Positions 16,249-25,115 of a stretch of DNA of 50,028 nt are shown in pieces. The translations under genes and the position numbers were made by a program. This stretch comes from DATGFB01 sp032160545 (GTDB taxonomy: Bacteria > Actinomycetota > Actinomycetes > Mycobacteriales > Jatrophihabitantaceae), in NCBI GenBank assembly GCA_032160545.1, contig JAVHVN010000115.1:1-50028 (forward strand), written 5' to 3'. The notes below the pieces were generated by a model. That model was given only the letters and a program-made list of their open reading frames with translations, searched no databases and was not told the DNA's origin. The stretch's first letter is position 1; each line of letters starts with the position of its first letter.

Positions 16249-16947
16249 TCAGAGCAGGAAGCAGGCGATCGCGATGTAGTGGCAGGCTGCCGCGAGCGTG
16301 ACGTAGCTGTGGAACACCTCGTGATAGCCGAACACGGAAGGTCGCGGATCGGGGCTGCGCCGATGATAGCCGACCGCTCCCACCACGTAGAGCACGCCAC
16401 CCGCGAGCAGGAGCAGGGCCGGCGCCACCCCGCTGTGCACCCACACCGCGGGGATGGCCGTGCTGGCAGCGACTCCGAGTCCGACGTAGACCGAGCCGAC
16501 CAGGCGCTCGGGCGCGTTCATGCGCGCCAGCCGCAACGCGACGGCGGCCGCGGCGAGTGACCACAACGCGATAAGGCCGCTCAGGCGCCACACGCCGGGC
16601 AGGCACACCGCCATCGGTGGGGTCGCCGAGCCGGCGATGAGCAGCACGATCATCAGGTGATCAATGCGCTGCAGCCGGGCCGACGTTCGCTGCGTCCACT
16701 GGCCCCGGTGGTACAGCGCGCTCACACCGAACAGGCCCGCCACCGCTCCCCCGTACACCGCGGCGTCAGCTGTCTCCGCCGCCCCGTGCGCGGTCACGAT
16801 GATGATCGTCCCGAGGACGAGCGCGCATTCGAAGCTGAGCAGGTGCAGCCAACCGCGAAGCTTGGGCTTGTCGTACTCGACGCAGCGCCGGGCGTCGTAG
16901 AGGCGAGGGCCGCTCGGCCGTGACCTCGCGACAACGTCGGAATCCAT
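16249..16947 (-). CDS. PAQR/hemolysin III family membrane protein (TrhA-like)
   Basis: A 232-residue protein with about seven transmembrane helices. The family zinc-site residues are present: Ser and His in GVSALYHRGQW, Asp in RIDHLMI, and the late HxxxH in GYHEVFHSYV. Bacterial PAQR proteins affect membrane fluidity and lipid homeostasis; older annotations call them hemolysin III. I start at ATG 16947. An in-frame extension to 17142 exists, but its third codon positions are less GC-rich and its residues have no family counterpart. The gene is convergent with the XRE regulator (18 bases between stops). Confidence 0.85.
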   Translation of the reverse strand: MDSDVVARSRPSGPRLYDARRCVEYDKPKLRGWLHLLSFECALVLGTIIIVTAHGAAETADAAVYGGAVAGLFGVSALYHRGQWTQRTSARLQRIDHLMIVLLIAGSATPPMAVCLPGVWRLSGLIALWSLAAAAVALRLARMNAPERLVGSVYVGLGVAASTAIPAVWVHSGVAPALLLLAGGVLYVVGAVGYHRRSPDPRPSVFGYHEVFHSYVTLAAACHYIAIACFLL

Positions 16948-17352
16948 CGATGACCCATCCGCCGGCGCGCCGGGCGCGTCTCGGGACGCGGCAGGTGCAC
17001 GCGCTGCGCCGAACGTATCCCGGCGCACCTGCGAAACCGGTGCATGCGAGCGGTGATCGAGCTGTGGGTTCGGCGAGGGCGCGCCGGAACGGACTGCGCT
17101 CGGCTCGTACTCGTCGTCCACCGGTCCGTCGGCACGTGGCATCGGATGCGTCCCCGGGGCTCGGGCAACACGGGCAACACGGGCTGACCCTGAGCCCAGC
17201 CCTGTCGATCACGTTAGCCGCGGATCGCCGTTCCGGGCCACCGGGCTGGCGTATGCTGGCACGACCAGGGGCATTTCGCATTCAGGCTTCCGCGCCTGCC
17301 TCGTCCCCGGAGAAACCTCCTTCTCGGCCATTCGGCCACATTGGTTGCACGC
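16948..17352. promoter_or_regulatory. Divergent intergenic region before the carbohydrate cluster
   Basis: About 400 bases separate the PAQR start from the GT4 start. No convincing gene is seen. Near 17165-17190 GGGCAACAC is repeated twice in tandem. TATGCT at 17252-17257 is a reasonable -10 for the plus-strand GT4 operon, with only a weak -35 upstream. A leader of about 90 bases would follow; I see no known riboswitch fold. Confidence 0.35.
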
Positions 17353-18492
17353 ATGGGTGTCCAACTCGGGTTCGTCAGTACCTATCCGCCGACACAGTGC
17401 GGTCTGGCCACGTTCACTGCATCTCTCTACGAGGCGATGACGGGCCCCGGCCTCGACGCCGGCGTGGTCGTTCGGCTGCTCGATGCCGAGCTCGTGCATT
17501 CGGCGACACCGCCCGGCGCACAGCTCGTGATGGACGATCATCCGGGCATCGAAGCGTCCGCGCAGCGACTCAACCGCTGCGACGCCGTGATTCTCCAACA
17601 TGAGTTCGGCGTCTACGGCGGTCGGGACGGCGAGGACGTGCTGCGGTTGCTCGCGCAGTTGAGGGTGCCGACCATCGTCGTGCTTCACACCGTTCTCGCG
17701 AACCCGGCGCCGCATCAGCGCACGGTGCTGGAAGCCGTCGTCGCCGCTGCGGACGCCGTCGTCACGATGACCCTCGCCGCGCACAACCGGTTGGACGCCG
17801 GCTATGCCGTGGACATGTCCAAGGTGAGCATCATCGCCCACGGAGCACCCGCGCTCCGGCCGCCGGCCGCGAGGGCCCTGCGACCGCGGTTCAGCGACGG
17901 CACCCCCATCGTGTTGACCTGGGGACTGCTCGGCCCGGGCAAAGGCATCGAGTGGGGCATCGAGGCCATGGCCCTGCTGAGCGACGTGCAGCCCGCGCCG
18001 CACTATGTGATCGCCGGCAAGACGCACCCCAAGGTCGTCGCGCGCGAAGGAGAGGCGTATCGCGAAGGGCTGACCGTTCGCATGCGCGGGCTCGGCGTTG
18101 CGACCTCAGTGCGCTTCGACGCGCAATATCGAGACGCGGCAGCGCTCACCGAACTGGTCGACTCGGCCGATGTCGTCCTGCTGCCGTACGACTCGACCGA
18201 CCAGGTGACCTCGGGCGTGCTGATCGAGGCCGTGGCGGCGGGGAAACCGGTCGTTGCGACCGAATTCCCGCACGCCGTCGAGCTGCTGTCAGGCGGCGCC
18301 GGAATCGTCGTGCCGCATCGCGACCCGGTAGCCATCGCAGCCGCACTGCACCGGATCCTCACCCGGCGCGACGTCGCTGCATCGATGGCCGCGAAGGCGG
18401 CCGCGACGACCGCGCAGGTGCACTGGCCGGCCATCGCCGCGCAGTACCGCCAACTCGTCGGCCGGGTCATCAGCGAGGGCATCGCCGCGTGA
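17353..18492 (+). CDS. GT4-family (GT-B) glycosyltransferase
   Basis: A 379-residue cytosolic retaining glycosyltransferase. The N-terminal Rossmann half begins GVQLGFVSTYPPTQCGLATF, followed by VILQHEFGVYGG and VVLHTVL. The C-terminal half has LTWGLLGPGKGIEWGIEAM, the donor-site DVVLLPYDSTDQVTSGVLIEA and GKPVVATEFPHAVELL. ATG 17353 is chosen; a TTG four codons upstream is possible and neither has a clear ribosome site. It heads a three-gene operon (GTGA overlap with the next) ending in a GH130 protein. This grouping suggests synthesis and phosphorolytic turnover of a mannose-containing glycoside, which is inference. Confidence 0.87.
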   Translation: MGVQLGFVSTYPPTQCGLATFTASLYEAMTGPGLDAGVVVRLLDAELVHSATPPGAQLVMDDHPGIEASAQRLNRCDAVILQHEFGVYGGRDGEDVLRLLAQLRVPTIVVLHTVLANPAPHQRTVLEAVVAAADAVVTMTLAAHNRLDAGYAVDMSKVSIIAHGAPALRPPAARALRPRFSDGTPIVLTWGLLGPGKGIEWGIEAMALLSDVQPAPHYVIAGKTHPKVVAREGEAYREGLTVRMRGLGVATSVRFDAQYRDAAALTELVDSADVVLLPYDSTDQVTSGVLIEAVAAGKPVVATEFPHAVELLSGGAGIVVPHRDPVAIAAALHRILTRRDVAASMAAKAAATTAQVHWPAIAAQYRQLVGRVISEGIAA

Positions 18493-19508
18493 CCTCGGCG
18501 GTCGGACCGCTCGAGGGACCCGTATTCCTCCACCTCGCGCGGATGACCGACGAACGCGGGCTGTTCGAGCACGCCCTGCACGACGAACCCCGGCCCGAGC
18601 ACGGCTACTGCGTCGACGACGCCGCGCGGGGCCTGGTGGTCGTCAGCAGGCAGGCCGACCACGACCGCACGCTGAGCCGGCTGAACCGCGTGTACCTCGA
18701 CTTCGTCCTCGGCGCACTCGCCCCGGACGGCAGCTGCCACAACCGCATGGGCACCGACGGCGGCTGGGACGACGAGCCGACGGTAGGCGACTGGTGGGGC
18801 CGCGCTGCCTGGGGTCTCGGCGTCGCCGCCGCGGACGCACCCACGGCCGGGATGCGTGCCCGTGCTCTCGCCGGTTTCCGGGTCGCGGCCCAACAGCGAT
18901 CGCCCGACAGTCGTGCGATGGCCTTCGCGGCGCTCGGCGCCGGCCGCCTGCTGCGCGCCAGCCCGGGCGAGCCGGCTGCGCGCGACCTCCTGCGCGACTG
19001 CGCCGCGCTGCTGTCCCAGCCGGGCACCGGGTGGACCTGGCCGGAACCGAGGTTGCGCTATGCCAACGCCGCTGTTGCCGAGGCGCTCGTGGTCGCGGGC
19101 GACACCCTCTGCGACGACACGGCGCTGCGGCGCGGCATCGAACTGCTCGAGTTCCTGGTCGAGTCCGAGGTCGGCGACCACGTCTCGGTGACTCCGGCCG
19201 GCGGGCGCGGGCCGGGACAGCGCGGCCCGGGCTTCGACCAGCAGCCGATCGAGGTCGCTGCCCTGGCCGAGGCATGCACCGCGGCCTTCCTCGCGACGGC
19301 TGCTCGTCGCTGGCTGCTCGTGATCGACCTGGCCTGGCGCTGGTTCCTCGGCGAGAACGACAGCCGCACCCCGATGTTCGACCCGGCGACCGGCGGCGGC
19401 TACGACGGGCTCGAGCGCGGCGGCCGCAACGAGAACCAGGGTGCCGAATCGACGCTGGCCATGCTCGCCACCGCACAACAGGCACACCTCGTGCGTACGT
19501 TGCGGTGA
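18489..19508 (+). CDS. Alpha-barrel glycosidase-like protein (often annotated as glycosyltransferase)
   Basis: A 339-residue soluble protein rich in repeated Ala/Leu helices and aromatic motifs (EHGYCVDDAARGLVV, GDWWGRAAWGLGVAA, WTWPEPRLRYANA, GYDGL). The pattern resembles (alpha/alpha)6-barrel carbohydrate enzymes. The paired acidic motifs CVDDAARG and GGYDGLERG could contribute a sugar-binding site. Its GTG start overlaps the GT4 stop and its stop overlaps the GH130 start, so it is tightly coupled to both. Homologues next to GT4 and GH130 genes are commonly called glycosyltransferase by association. Catalytic function is uncertain. Confidence 0.7.
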   Translation: MTSAVGPLEGPVFLHLARMTDERGLFEHALHDEPRPEHGYCVDDAARGLVVVSRQADHDRTLSRLNRVYLDFVLGALAPDGSCHNRMGTDGGWDDEPTVGDWWGRAAWGLGVAAADAPTAGMRARALAGFRVAAQQRSPDSRAMAFAALGAGRLLRASPGEPAARDLLRDCAALLSQPGTGWTWPEPRLRYANAAVAEALVVAGDTLCDDTALRRGIELLEFLVESEVGDHVSVTPAGGRGPGQRGPGFDQQPIEVAALAEACTAAFLATAARRWLLVIDLAWRWFLGENDSRTPMFDPATGGGYDGLERGGRNENQGAESTLAMLATAQQAHLVRTLR

Positions 19509-21016
19509 CCACGCCTCAGCTCCACCGGACGTCCGCCCAGCTGTGGCCGGACCCGACCCGGGTGATCGCGCACCTGTTCCTGCCCGGTGAGGAGTCCCAC
19601 CTCGGTCACTCGCGCGCAAAGGCGATCGTCGAACGCGTGATGGCGCTGCCCGAGCCTGAGGTCGAAGACATCGCGGCCGGACTGATCGCCGACTTCGCTG
19701 CCCGGCATCGCCACTATGCCGACCTGCTCGCCCGGCACGCGTCGATCGTCGCCTCGCGGCTGGGCGAGAGCCCGCAGCTGTCCGAAGCGCGGACCCAACT
19801 GCTCGGCGCCGTCTTCACCGCCGAGTACTCGACGGAGGGCGCGGCGCTGCTCAACCCGAGCGCCGTGGTGGCACCCGACCAGGACGGCGTGCAAGCCGGC
19901 CAGGTCCGCGCCGCAATCAGCCTGCGTGCCGTCGGCGAGGGGCACGTCTCGTCGATCGCATTCTGCAGCGCGCTGATCGGCCCCGGGCCGCAGTGGACCT
20001 TCGAGCAGCGGCGTCGCCCGGCCATCGCCGGTACGACGTCGAGTGCGCGGTGGAGCAAGCAGAACCTGCGGTCCGTGATGGACGACCTCGACGACCCCGA
20101 CGAGCTCAGCAGCGCGCTGTTGCATCTGCTTCCCGATCGGTTCGACAACGCCGAGCTGGAAACGGCCGTCGCGCGGATGTACCCCGAACTGGTCGGGCGC
20201 ACCGGCGGGCAGGCGAGCATCGACCGGATCCGCCGCCTGGTCCAGTCCGCGTACACCAGCACGTTCGACGACGACGTCGAACTCAGCCAGCGGGTCCTGT
20301 ATCCCTCCGTCGCCGAGGAGAGCAACGGCATGGAGGACGCGCGCTTCGCGCGCTTCGTCGATGCCGACGGCGTTGTCGACTACCGCGGGACGTACACGGC
20401 CTACGACGGGCGACACATCGCGCCGCGCCTGCTGCTGAGCAGCGACCTGCGCACGTTCCGGGCCCATCGCCTCGCCGGCGCAGCCGCCCACAACAAGGGC
20501 ATGGCGCTGTTCCCCCGCCCCGTCGGTGGCCGCCATCTGGCGCTGTGCCGCACCAACGGTGAGAGCACCGGCCTGAGCGCGTCCGACAACGGCTACACCT
20601 GGGACGAGCCCACGACGCTGCATTCGCCCGACGGGCGCTGGGAACTGCTGCAGGGCGGCAACTGCGGCCCGCCGATCGAGACCGAGCACGGCTGGCTGGT
20701 GCTCACCCACTCGGTCGGGCCCATGCGGGTCTACACGATCGCGGCGATGCTGCTCGAGCTGGACGACCCCGCCAAGGTCATCGGCCTGCTGCGCGAACCG
20801 CTGCTGGCGCCGCTGCCGGACGAGCGCGACGGCTACGTGCCGAACGTCGTGTACTCGTGCGGCGGCCTGATCCACGACGGCCGCCTGTGGCTGCCGTACG
20901 GCATCGACGACGCGCGGATCGCGGTCGCGTGGATCGCGGTGGACGAGCTGATCGACGGGTTGCTGGCCGACGGCGCGCCGACAGCTCACCGCGAACGCGC
21001 CAGCACCCCTTCGTAG
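19505..21016 (+). CDS. GH130-family glycoside phosphorylase/hydrolase-like protein
   Basis: A 503-residue protein. The C-terminal about 300 residues show the five-bladed beta-propeller pattern of GH130: ESNGMEDARFARF, GTYTAYDGRHIAPRLLLSS, HNKGMALFPRPVGG, DNGYTWDEP, GGNCGPPIETEHGWLVLTHS, and PNVVYSCGGLIHDGRLWLPYG. GH130 members phosphorolyse or hydrolyse beta-mannosides. The N-terminal about 200 residues form a helical extension seen in the longer members. GTG 19505 overlaps the previous stop. The last 31 bases overlap the convergent GT4 gene, so both C-termini are read from the same DNA. Confidence 0.85.
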   Translation: MTTPQLHRTSAQLWPDPTRVIAHLFLPGEESHLGHSRAKAIVERVMALPEPEVEDIAAGLIADFAARHRHYADLLARHASIVASRLGESPQLSEARTQLLGAVFTAEYSTEGAALLNPSAVVAPDQDGVQAGQVRAAISLRAVGEGHVSSIAFCSALIGPGPQWTFEQRRRPAIAGTTSSARWSKQNLRSVMDDLDDPDELSSALLHLLPDRFDNAELETAVARMYPELVGRTGGQASIDRIRRLVQSAYTSTFDDDVELSQRVLYPSVAEESNGMEDARFARFVDADGVVDYRGTYTAYDGRHIAPRLLLSSDLRTFRAHRLAGAAAHNKGMALFPRPVGGRHLALCRTNGESTGLSASDNGYTWDEPTTLHSPDGRWELLQGGNCGPPIETEHGWLVLTHSVGPMRVYTIAAMLLELDDPAKVIGLLREPLLAPLPDERDGYVPNVVYSCGGLIHDGRLWLPYGIDDARIAVAWIAVDELIDGLLADGAPTAHRERASTPS

Positions 21017-21996
21017 ACCGCCAGGTACTCGGTCACCATCCGATCGACGCCGAACCGCCGCACCGCCTGCGCGCTGACCGCGGCCCGGTCGAGTCGCACC
21101 GCCGCCTCGACGGCGGCGACCGCACTCTCGACGTCGTACGCCAGGTACCCGGTCGTGCCTTCGTCGACGACCTCGCGCATCGAGCCACGCTGGTAGGCGA
21201 CGACGGGAGTGCCGCAGACCATCGCCTCGACGACGGACAACCCGAACGGCTCGTCGAACGCGATCGGATGCAGCAGTGCCGCGGCCGCACCGAGCACGGC
21301 ACTGCGCTGCTCGGGGCCGACCGAGCCGAGGAACACGACGTGCTCGCCATCGAGGTGCGGTGCCACTTCGGCGTCGAAGTAGCGCTGGTCCTGCACGATT
21401 CCGCAGATCACCAACCGCCGGCCGCACCGACGCGCGATCTCGATCGCCGTGGCCGTCCCCTTGTCAGGGTGCACACGGCCGAATACCACGAGGTCGCGCC
21501 CCGGATCCGCCCGGAAGGTGAGCGCGGTGACGTCGATGCCGTGGTGGATCGTGGCGAGATAGTCGAGGTGGGGCGATCGGTCGGCATCGGAGATCGCGAC
21601 GAACGCCGACCCTGACGACACGTACGCCGGCAGGATGCCCGCGCCGGAGAAGCCGTGGATCGTGGTGAGCATGGGCGCGTGCGCGTGCTGATGGAAGGCG
21701 AGCGGCAGCCAGTCCAGCTGGTTGTGCACGAGGTCGAAGTCGGCGGATCTCGCGAGGGCATGCGCCGTGTGCAGCGCCTCCCACACCCTGCCGTCCATCG
21801 AGGGGTCCTCGGCATAACCGTGGAGTGCGACGCCGTCCAGGTCAGCGCTCGTCACGGAGTCCAGGGTCGCGAACAGCGTCACCTCGACACCGCGTGCCAC
21901 CAGACCCTCGGTCAGCAGGCTGGTGACGAGTTCCCACGGCCCGTAGTGCCGCGGCGGGGTGCGCCATGCGATCGGGCCCAGCATGGCGACCTTCAT
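20986..21996 (-). CDS. GT4-family glycosyltransferase
   Basis: A 336-residue GT-B enzyme starting MKVAMLGPIAWRTPPRHYGP with the glycine/histidine-containing acceptor loop, followed by NQLDWLPLAFHQHAHAP, FGRVHPDKGTATAIEIA (UDP/GDP-sugar loop) and the EX7E donor motif in FDEPFGLSVVEAMVCGTPVV. It resembles the short GT4 enzymes found beside GH130 genes. ATG 21996 is used because family homology begins exactly there; no strong ribosome site is visible. It is convergent with, and overlaps by 31 bases, the GH130 gene. Confidence 0.87.
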   Translation of the reverse strand: MKVAMLGPIAWRTPPRHYGPWELVTSLLTEGLVARGVEVTLFATLDSVTSADLDGVALHGYAEDPSMDGRVWEALHTAHALARSADFDLVHNQLDWLPLAFHQHAHAPMLTTIHGFSGAGILPAYVSSGSAFVAISDADRSPHLDYLATIHHGIDVTALTFRADPGRDLVVFGRVHPDKGTATAIEIARRCGRRLVICGIVQDQRYFDAEVAPHLDGEHVVFLGSVGPEQRSAVLGAAAALLHPIAFDEPFGLSVVEAMVCGTPVVAYQRGSMREVVDEGTTGYLAYDVESAVAAVEAAVRLDRAAVSAQAVRRFGVDRMVTEYLAVYEGVLARSR

Positions 21997-22087
21997 CGCG
22001 GTGGCTCGCTGCCGGCACAGGGAGACACCGGGTGAGGGTAGCCCGGAATCGCGCCTGCCCGTCGCGGCAGCGGGTGGCGCGAGCGCG

Positions 22088-24163
22088 TCACCGCCGCAGG
22101 ATCGAGGCGAGCAGGCCGGCCGCCTGGTCCGCGCCGCCACGCGGCACCGCGCGGTAGCCGGGGCGCCTCCGCCGGGCCGCGATCACCGCGGCTGCGAGGT
22201 CCGCGGGCGTGGTCGCGGCGTAGTCCATCCGGATGCCGGCGCGATAGTGCGCGAGTCGGTGCGCCACGAAATGCTGCTGCTCCCAGTGGTGCGCGAGCGG
22301 GAAGTAGACGAACGGCCGGCGCGCGGCGACGAGTTCCATCGTCGTCGACAATCCGCCTTGGACGATCGCCACGTCCGCGCACGCGAGGTGCTCGAACAAG
22401 TCCGGGACGTAGCCCAGCTTGTCCATTCCCTCGACGTCCGGCAGTTCACCCGGGTGCAACCGCGGGCCGGTGACCATCACCATCCTTGCGTCGGGCTCTT
22501 CCTTGCGTACGAGGGCGAACGCCTCGGCGGTCAGTTCGAGCAGCTCGCGCCCGACGGCCGTCCCGCCCACTGCCGCCACGTACAGCGGGAACCCCGACCC
22601 GTAGCCGAGCCGGGCGCGCAGCGCGGCCGGCCGCCGGTAGGCGGCAGGGTCGAACGGCACGACGTAGGGCACCGGCGTGAACCACTGCTCTGACCAGTCC
22701 CGGACGCGCGGCAGGCCCGGCCCGAACGACGCGTCCGGCAATTCGCCGAAGCCGCCGATGAAGACCGACCGGTCCCGCACGTACGGGTACCGGGCCAGGT
22801 GCCCGATCATCTCGTCGTTGTAGTCGGCGCACAGTTGCGCCTCGCGGGGATCGCCGTCCGGGTCGACCGGCAGGAACCCGATCACGTCGGTGAGAAACGC
22901 GTACGGGGCGATCTTGCGCTCGGGATTCTCGTGCAGGAAATGGTCGACCTCCCACGACTCGTCGCCGACCCAGAGGTCGTACGGGGTCTCACGGACGACG
23001 TCGTCGAAGAGCATGTAGTTGGCGCAGAAGATCTCGTCCATCCGCCGGAATGCATAGAACGCGTGCAGGTCGTGATGCGTCGCCTCGGTCTCCCAGTGCG
23101 CGGACTCCGAGGCGAGTTCGGCACTCGCGGGGTGGATGATCTCGCCCGCGGCTTCGAGGACGGCCGTCACGGGCGGTTGCGCCCACCAGTGGATCTCGAG
23201 GTCGGGCACCAGGGTCCGCAGCGACCTGGCGATCGCGAGGTCGCGCAGGACGTGGCCGAGCCCGATGGGCGAGCAGACCCACAGCGCACGACGCTTGCGT
23301 TCCCGGGCGAACAGCCAGGTGGAGGTCCGCGCGGCCGGTGCGACGTTCATGTCGAGGAACTCCTTGATCAGGGTGTTGACGACGACAGGGTGCCGCCCGT
23401 GCGGCAGGTGCCCGGACCCTTCGAGCACGACCAGTCGCCCTCCGGTGAGCTCGGCGAACCGCCGGCCCCGGGTCAGCGGCTGACACCGGTCGTCCGTCCC
23501 GTGGATCACGAGAACCGGGCAGCTCAGTCCCGTGCACAGGGCAACCGCGTCGTCCTCGGTGGCCGGCCGCAGTGGCGCGTGGGTCCGCGACGTGAGCGTG
23601 TCGCTGTCGGTCTGCAGCGACCACTCCACCAGGTCGTCGAAGACCTTGGACGAATGCGGCTCGGGCAGCAGCGCCGCCGAGTGGTAGTCGACCCAGTTGC
23701 GGAAGTCGCCGCGCCATCGCTCGTGGTCCACCGGCTGCAGCGGATAACCCGGCGGGGCCAGCGGGTGGACCCCGGGTGCGATCGCGACGATGCCGCGTAC
23801 CCGGGACGGTTGACCGGTCGCGAGCAACAACGACCACTTGATGCCGGAGCAGAGCGCGACGAGGAACGCCCGGTCGGTCGCCGTTGCGTCGAGCACCGCG
23901 GCGGCGTCGGCGGCGCAGACCTCGTCGGCGTACGCGGCCGGTCCCGGCGGACGGCCCGAGCGCCCGTTGCCGCGAGGGTCGTAGGTGATCACCCGGAAGT
24001 GCCGGGCGAGGTAGGGCACCTGCGCCTTCCACTGCCGGCCGTCCACCACCGGGAACGTGCCCATCATCAGGACCGTGACCGGTCCTGAGCCGAAGACCTC
24101 GTAGTAGATGCCGATCCCGCCGGAGTCGGCGAAGCCGGTCGCGTCGGGCTCTCGAGCGCGCAT
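22088..24163 (-). CDS. Fusion: alpha/beta hydrolase (N) + GT-B/MGT-like glycosyltransferase (C)
   Basis: A 691-residue two-domain protein. Residues about 1-275 are an alpha/beta hydrolase paralogous to the next gene (YYEVFGSGP, QVPYLARHFRV, DPRGNGRS). The nucleophile position is C105 (ALCSG) where the paralogue has Ser. The acid (IHGTDDR) and His (GSGHLPHGRHP) are retained. From about 290 a UDP-glycosyltransferase-like domain begins: RALWVCSPIGLGHVLRDLA, with DARMVMVTGPR and the donor-site segment FEHLACADVAIVQGGLSTTMELV. The reading frame is continuous through the junction (FLDMNVAPAARTSTWLFA). ATG 24163 shares a base with the upstream stop (TGATG). The role is unknown; sugar transfer plus ester or thioester chemistry on one metabolite is a reasonable inference. 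Confidence 0.82.
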   Translation of the reverse strand: MRAREPDATGFADSGGIGIYYEVFGSGPVTVLMMGTFPVVDGRQWKAQVPYLARHFRVITYDPRGNGRSGRPPGPAAYADEVCAADAAAVLDATATDRAFLVALCSGIKWSLLLATGQPSRVRGIVAIAPGVHPLAPPGYPLQPVDHERWRGDFRNWVDYHSAALLPEPHSSKVFDDLVEWSLQTDSDTLTSRTHAPLRPATEDDAVALCTGLSCPVLVIHGTDDRCQPLTRGRRFAELTGGRLVVLEGSGHLPHGRHPVVVNTLIKEFLDMNVAPAARTSTWLFARERKRRALWVCSPIGLGHVLRDLAIARSLRTLVPDLEIHWWAQPPVTAVLEAAGEIIHPASAELASESAHWETEATHHDLHAFYAFRRMDEIFCANYMLFDDVVRETPYDLWVGDESWEVDHFLHENPERKIAPYAFLTDVIGFLPVDPDGDPREAQLCADYNDEMIGHLARYPYVRDRSVFIGGFGELPDASFGPGLPRVRDWSEQWFTPVPYVVPFDPAAYRRPAALRARLGYGSGFPLYVAAVGGTAVGRELLELTAEAFALVRKEEPDARMVMVTGPRLHPGELPDVEGMDKLGYVPDLFEHLACADVAIVQGGLSTTMELVAARRPFVYFPLAHHWEQQHFVAHRLAHYRAGIRMDYAATTPADLAAAVIAARRRRPGYRAVPRGGADQAAGLLASILRR

Positions 24164-25050
24164 CACGCCTCCTGCCGCACTGACTCCACGAATCGCCGAA
24201 GCACGGCGTTGAACCGCACCGGGTGCCTCGCCGGTACGCAATGTCCTGCCCCGTCGACGAGCTCGAGGGCGCAGCCCAGGGCCTCGGCCAGCAGCCGCCC
24301 GGACGCAGCGCCCGTGATCCGGTCGTCGGTGCCGTGCACGACGAGGCACGGGCAGGTCACCCGCGCCGCGAGTTCCAGCGCGAACGGCCGGCCGGCATCC
24401 GGAGGGTCGTCCAGGTACGGCGCCCGCTCGGTGGCGATGAGCGTCTCGGGATCGGTGTCCAGCGCCCACCCGATGCCGTCCTCGACCTGCTTGGACGAGT
24501 GCCGTTCGGGAAACACCTCACCGAAGAAGAACGCCGCGAACCCGGCGAGGTCGCGGCGCCAGTAGTGCGCGTTGTACTTGTCCCAGCCTGCGGAGCTCGC
24601 GTGCTCGTCCTCGAACGCGCGCCCCGACCGACTCGGCGTCACCGGGCTCAGTTTCAGCGCAGGCCCGGCGAAGACGGCGCCGCGCACCCGGTCGGGGTGG
24701 CTGACGGCGAGCCGCAGCAGGACGCCCGCACCCATCGACAAACCGACGCACACCGCCGCCGCCGTCCCGGTGGCGTCGAGCACGCAGATCGCATCGGCGA
24801 CCAGCTCGGTGTCGGCGTAGTCGCCCGGCAACGCGGGCCGGTCGGATCGGCCGTTGCCGCGGGGGTCGAACGTCACCACCCGGAAGTGCCGTGCCAGGTA
24901 GGGCACCTGCATCTTCCAGATGCGCGAGTGCGCGATCGCCCAGGTCGGCAGGAGCAGCACGGTCGTCGGGCCATTGCCGAACACCTCGTAGTACAGCCGC
25001 ACGCCGGACCGCACGGCATAGCCGCAACGGTCCGGCTCACGGGCGCGCAC
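24163..25050 (-). CDS. Alpha/beta hydrolase, paralogue of the fused hydrolase domain
   Basis: A 295-residue hydrolase with S105 in VGLSMGAG, HGTDDR acid and DGAGHCVPARHP histidine, so a complete classical triad. It aligns without gaps over the first 105 residues with the fusion protein (RAREPD...YYEVFG, QVPYLARHFRV, DPRGNGRS, YAD, VLDAT), showing a local duplication. GTG 25050 is chosen because it gives the same VRAREPD N-terminus as the paralogue and has GGGAG upstream. It is coupled to the fusion gene by TGATG. The substrate is unknown. Confidence 0.87.
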   Translation of the reverse strand: MRAREPDRCGYAVRSGVRLYYEVFGNGPTTVLLLPTWAIAHSRIWKMQVPYLARHFRVVTFDPRGNGRSDRPALPGDYADTELVADAICVLDATGTAAAVCVGLSMGAGVLLRLAVSHPDRVRGAVFAGPALKLSPVTPSRSGRAFEDEHASSAGWDKYNAHYWRRDLAGFAAFFFGEVFPERHSSKQVEDGIGWALDTDPETLIATERAPYLDDPPDAGRPFALELAARVTCPCLVVHGTDDRITGAASGRLLAEALGCALELVDGAGHCVPARHPVRFNAVLRRFVESVRQEA

Positions 25051-25115
25051 GACGACAACTCTCCCGCCTACCGAGCCGGATCGCACCTGGTCGGCGGGAG
25101 CGTCGTCATCGCTGA

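Noticed and set aside
16948..17142. N-terminal extension of the PAQR protein
   Set aside because: Third codon positions are less GC-rich than in the body of the gene and the residues have no family counterpart, so the later ATG was preferred.
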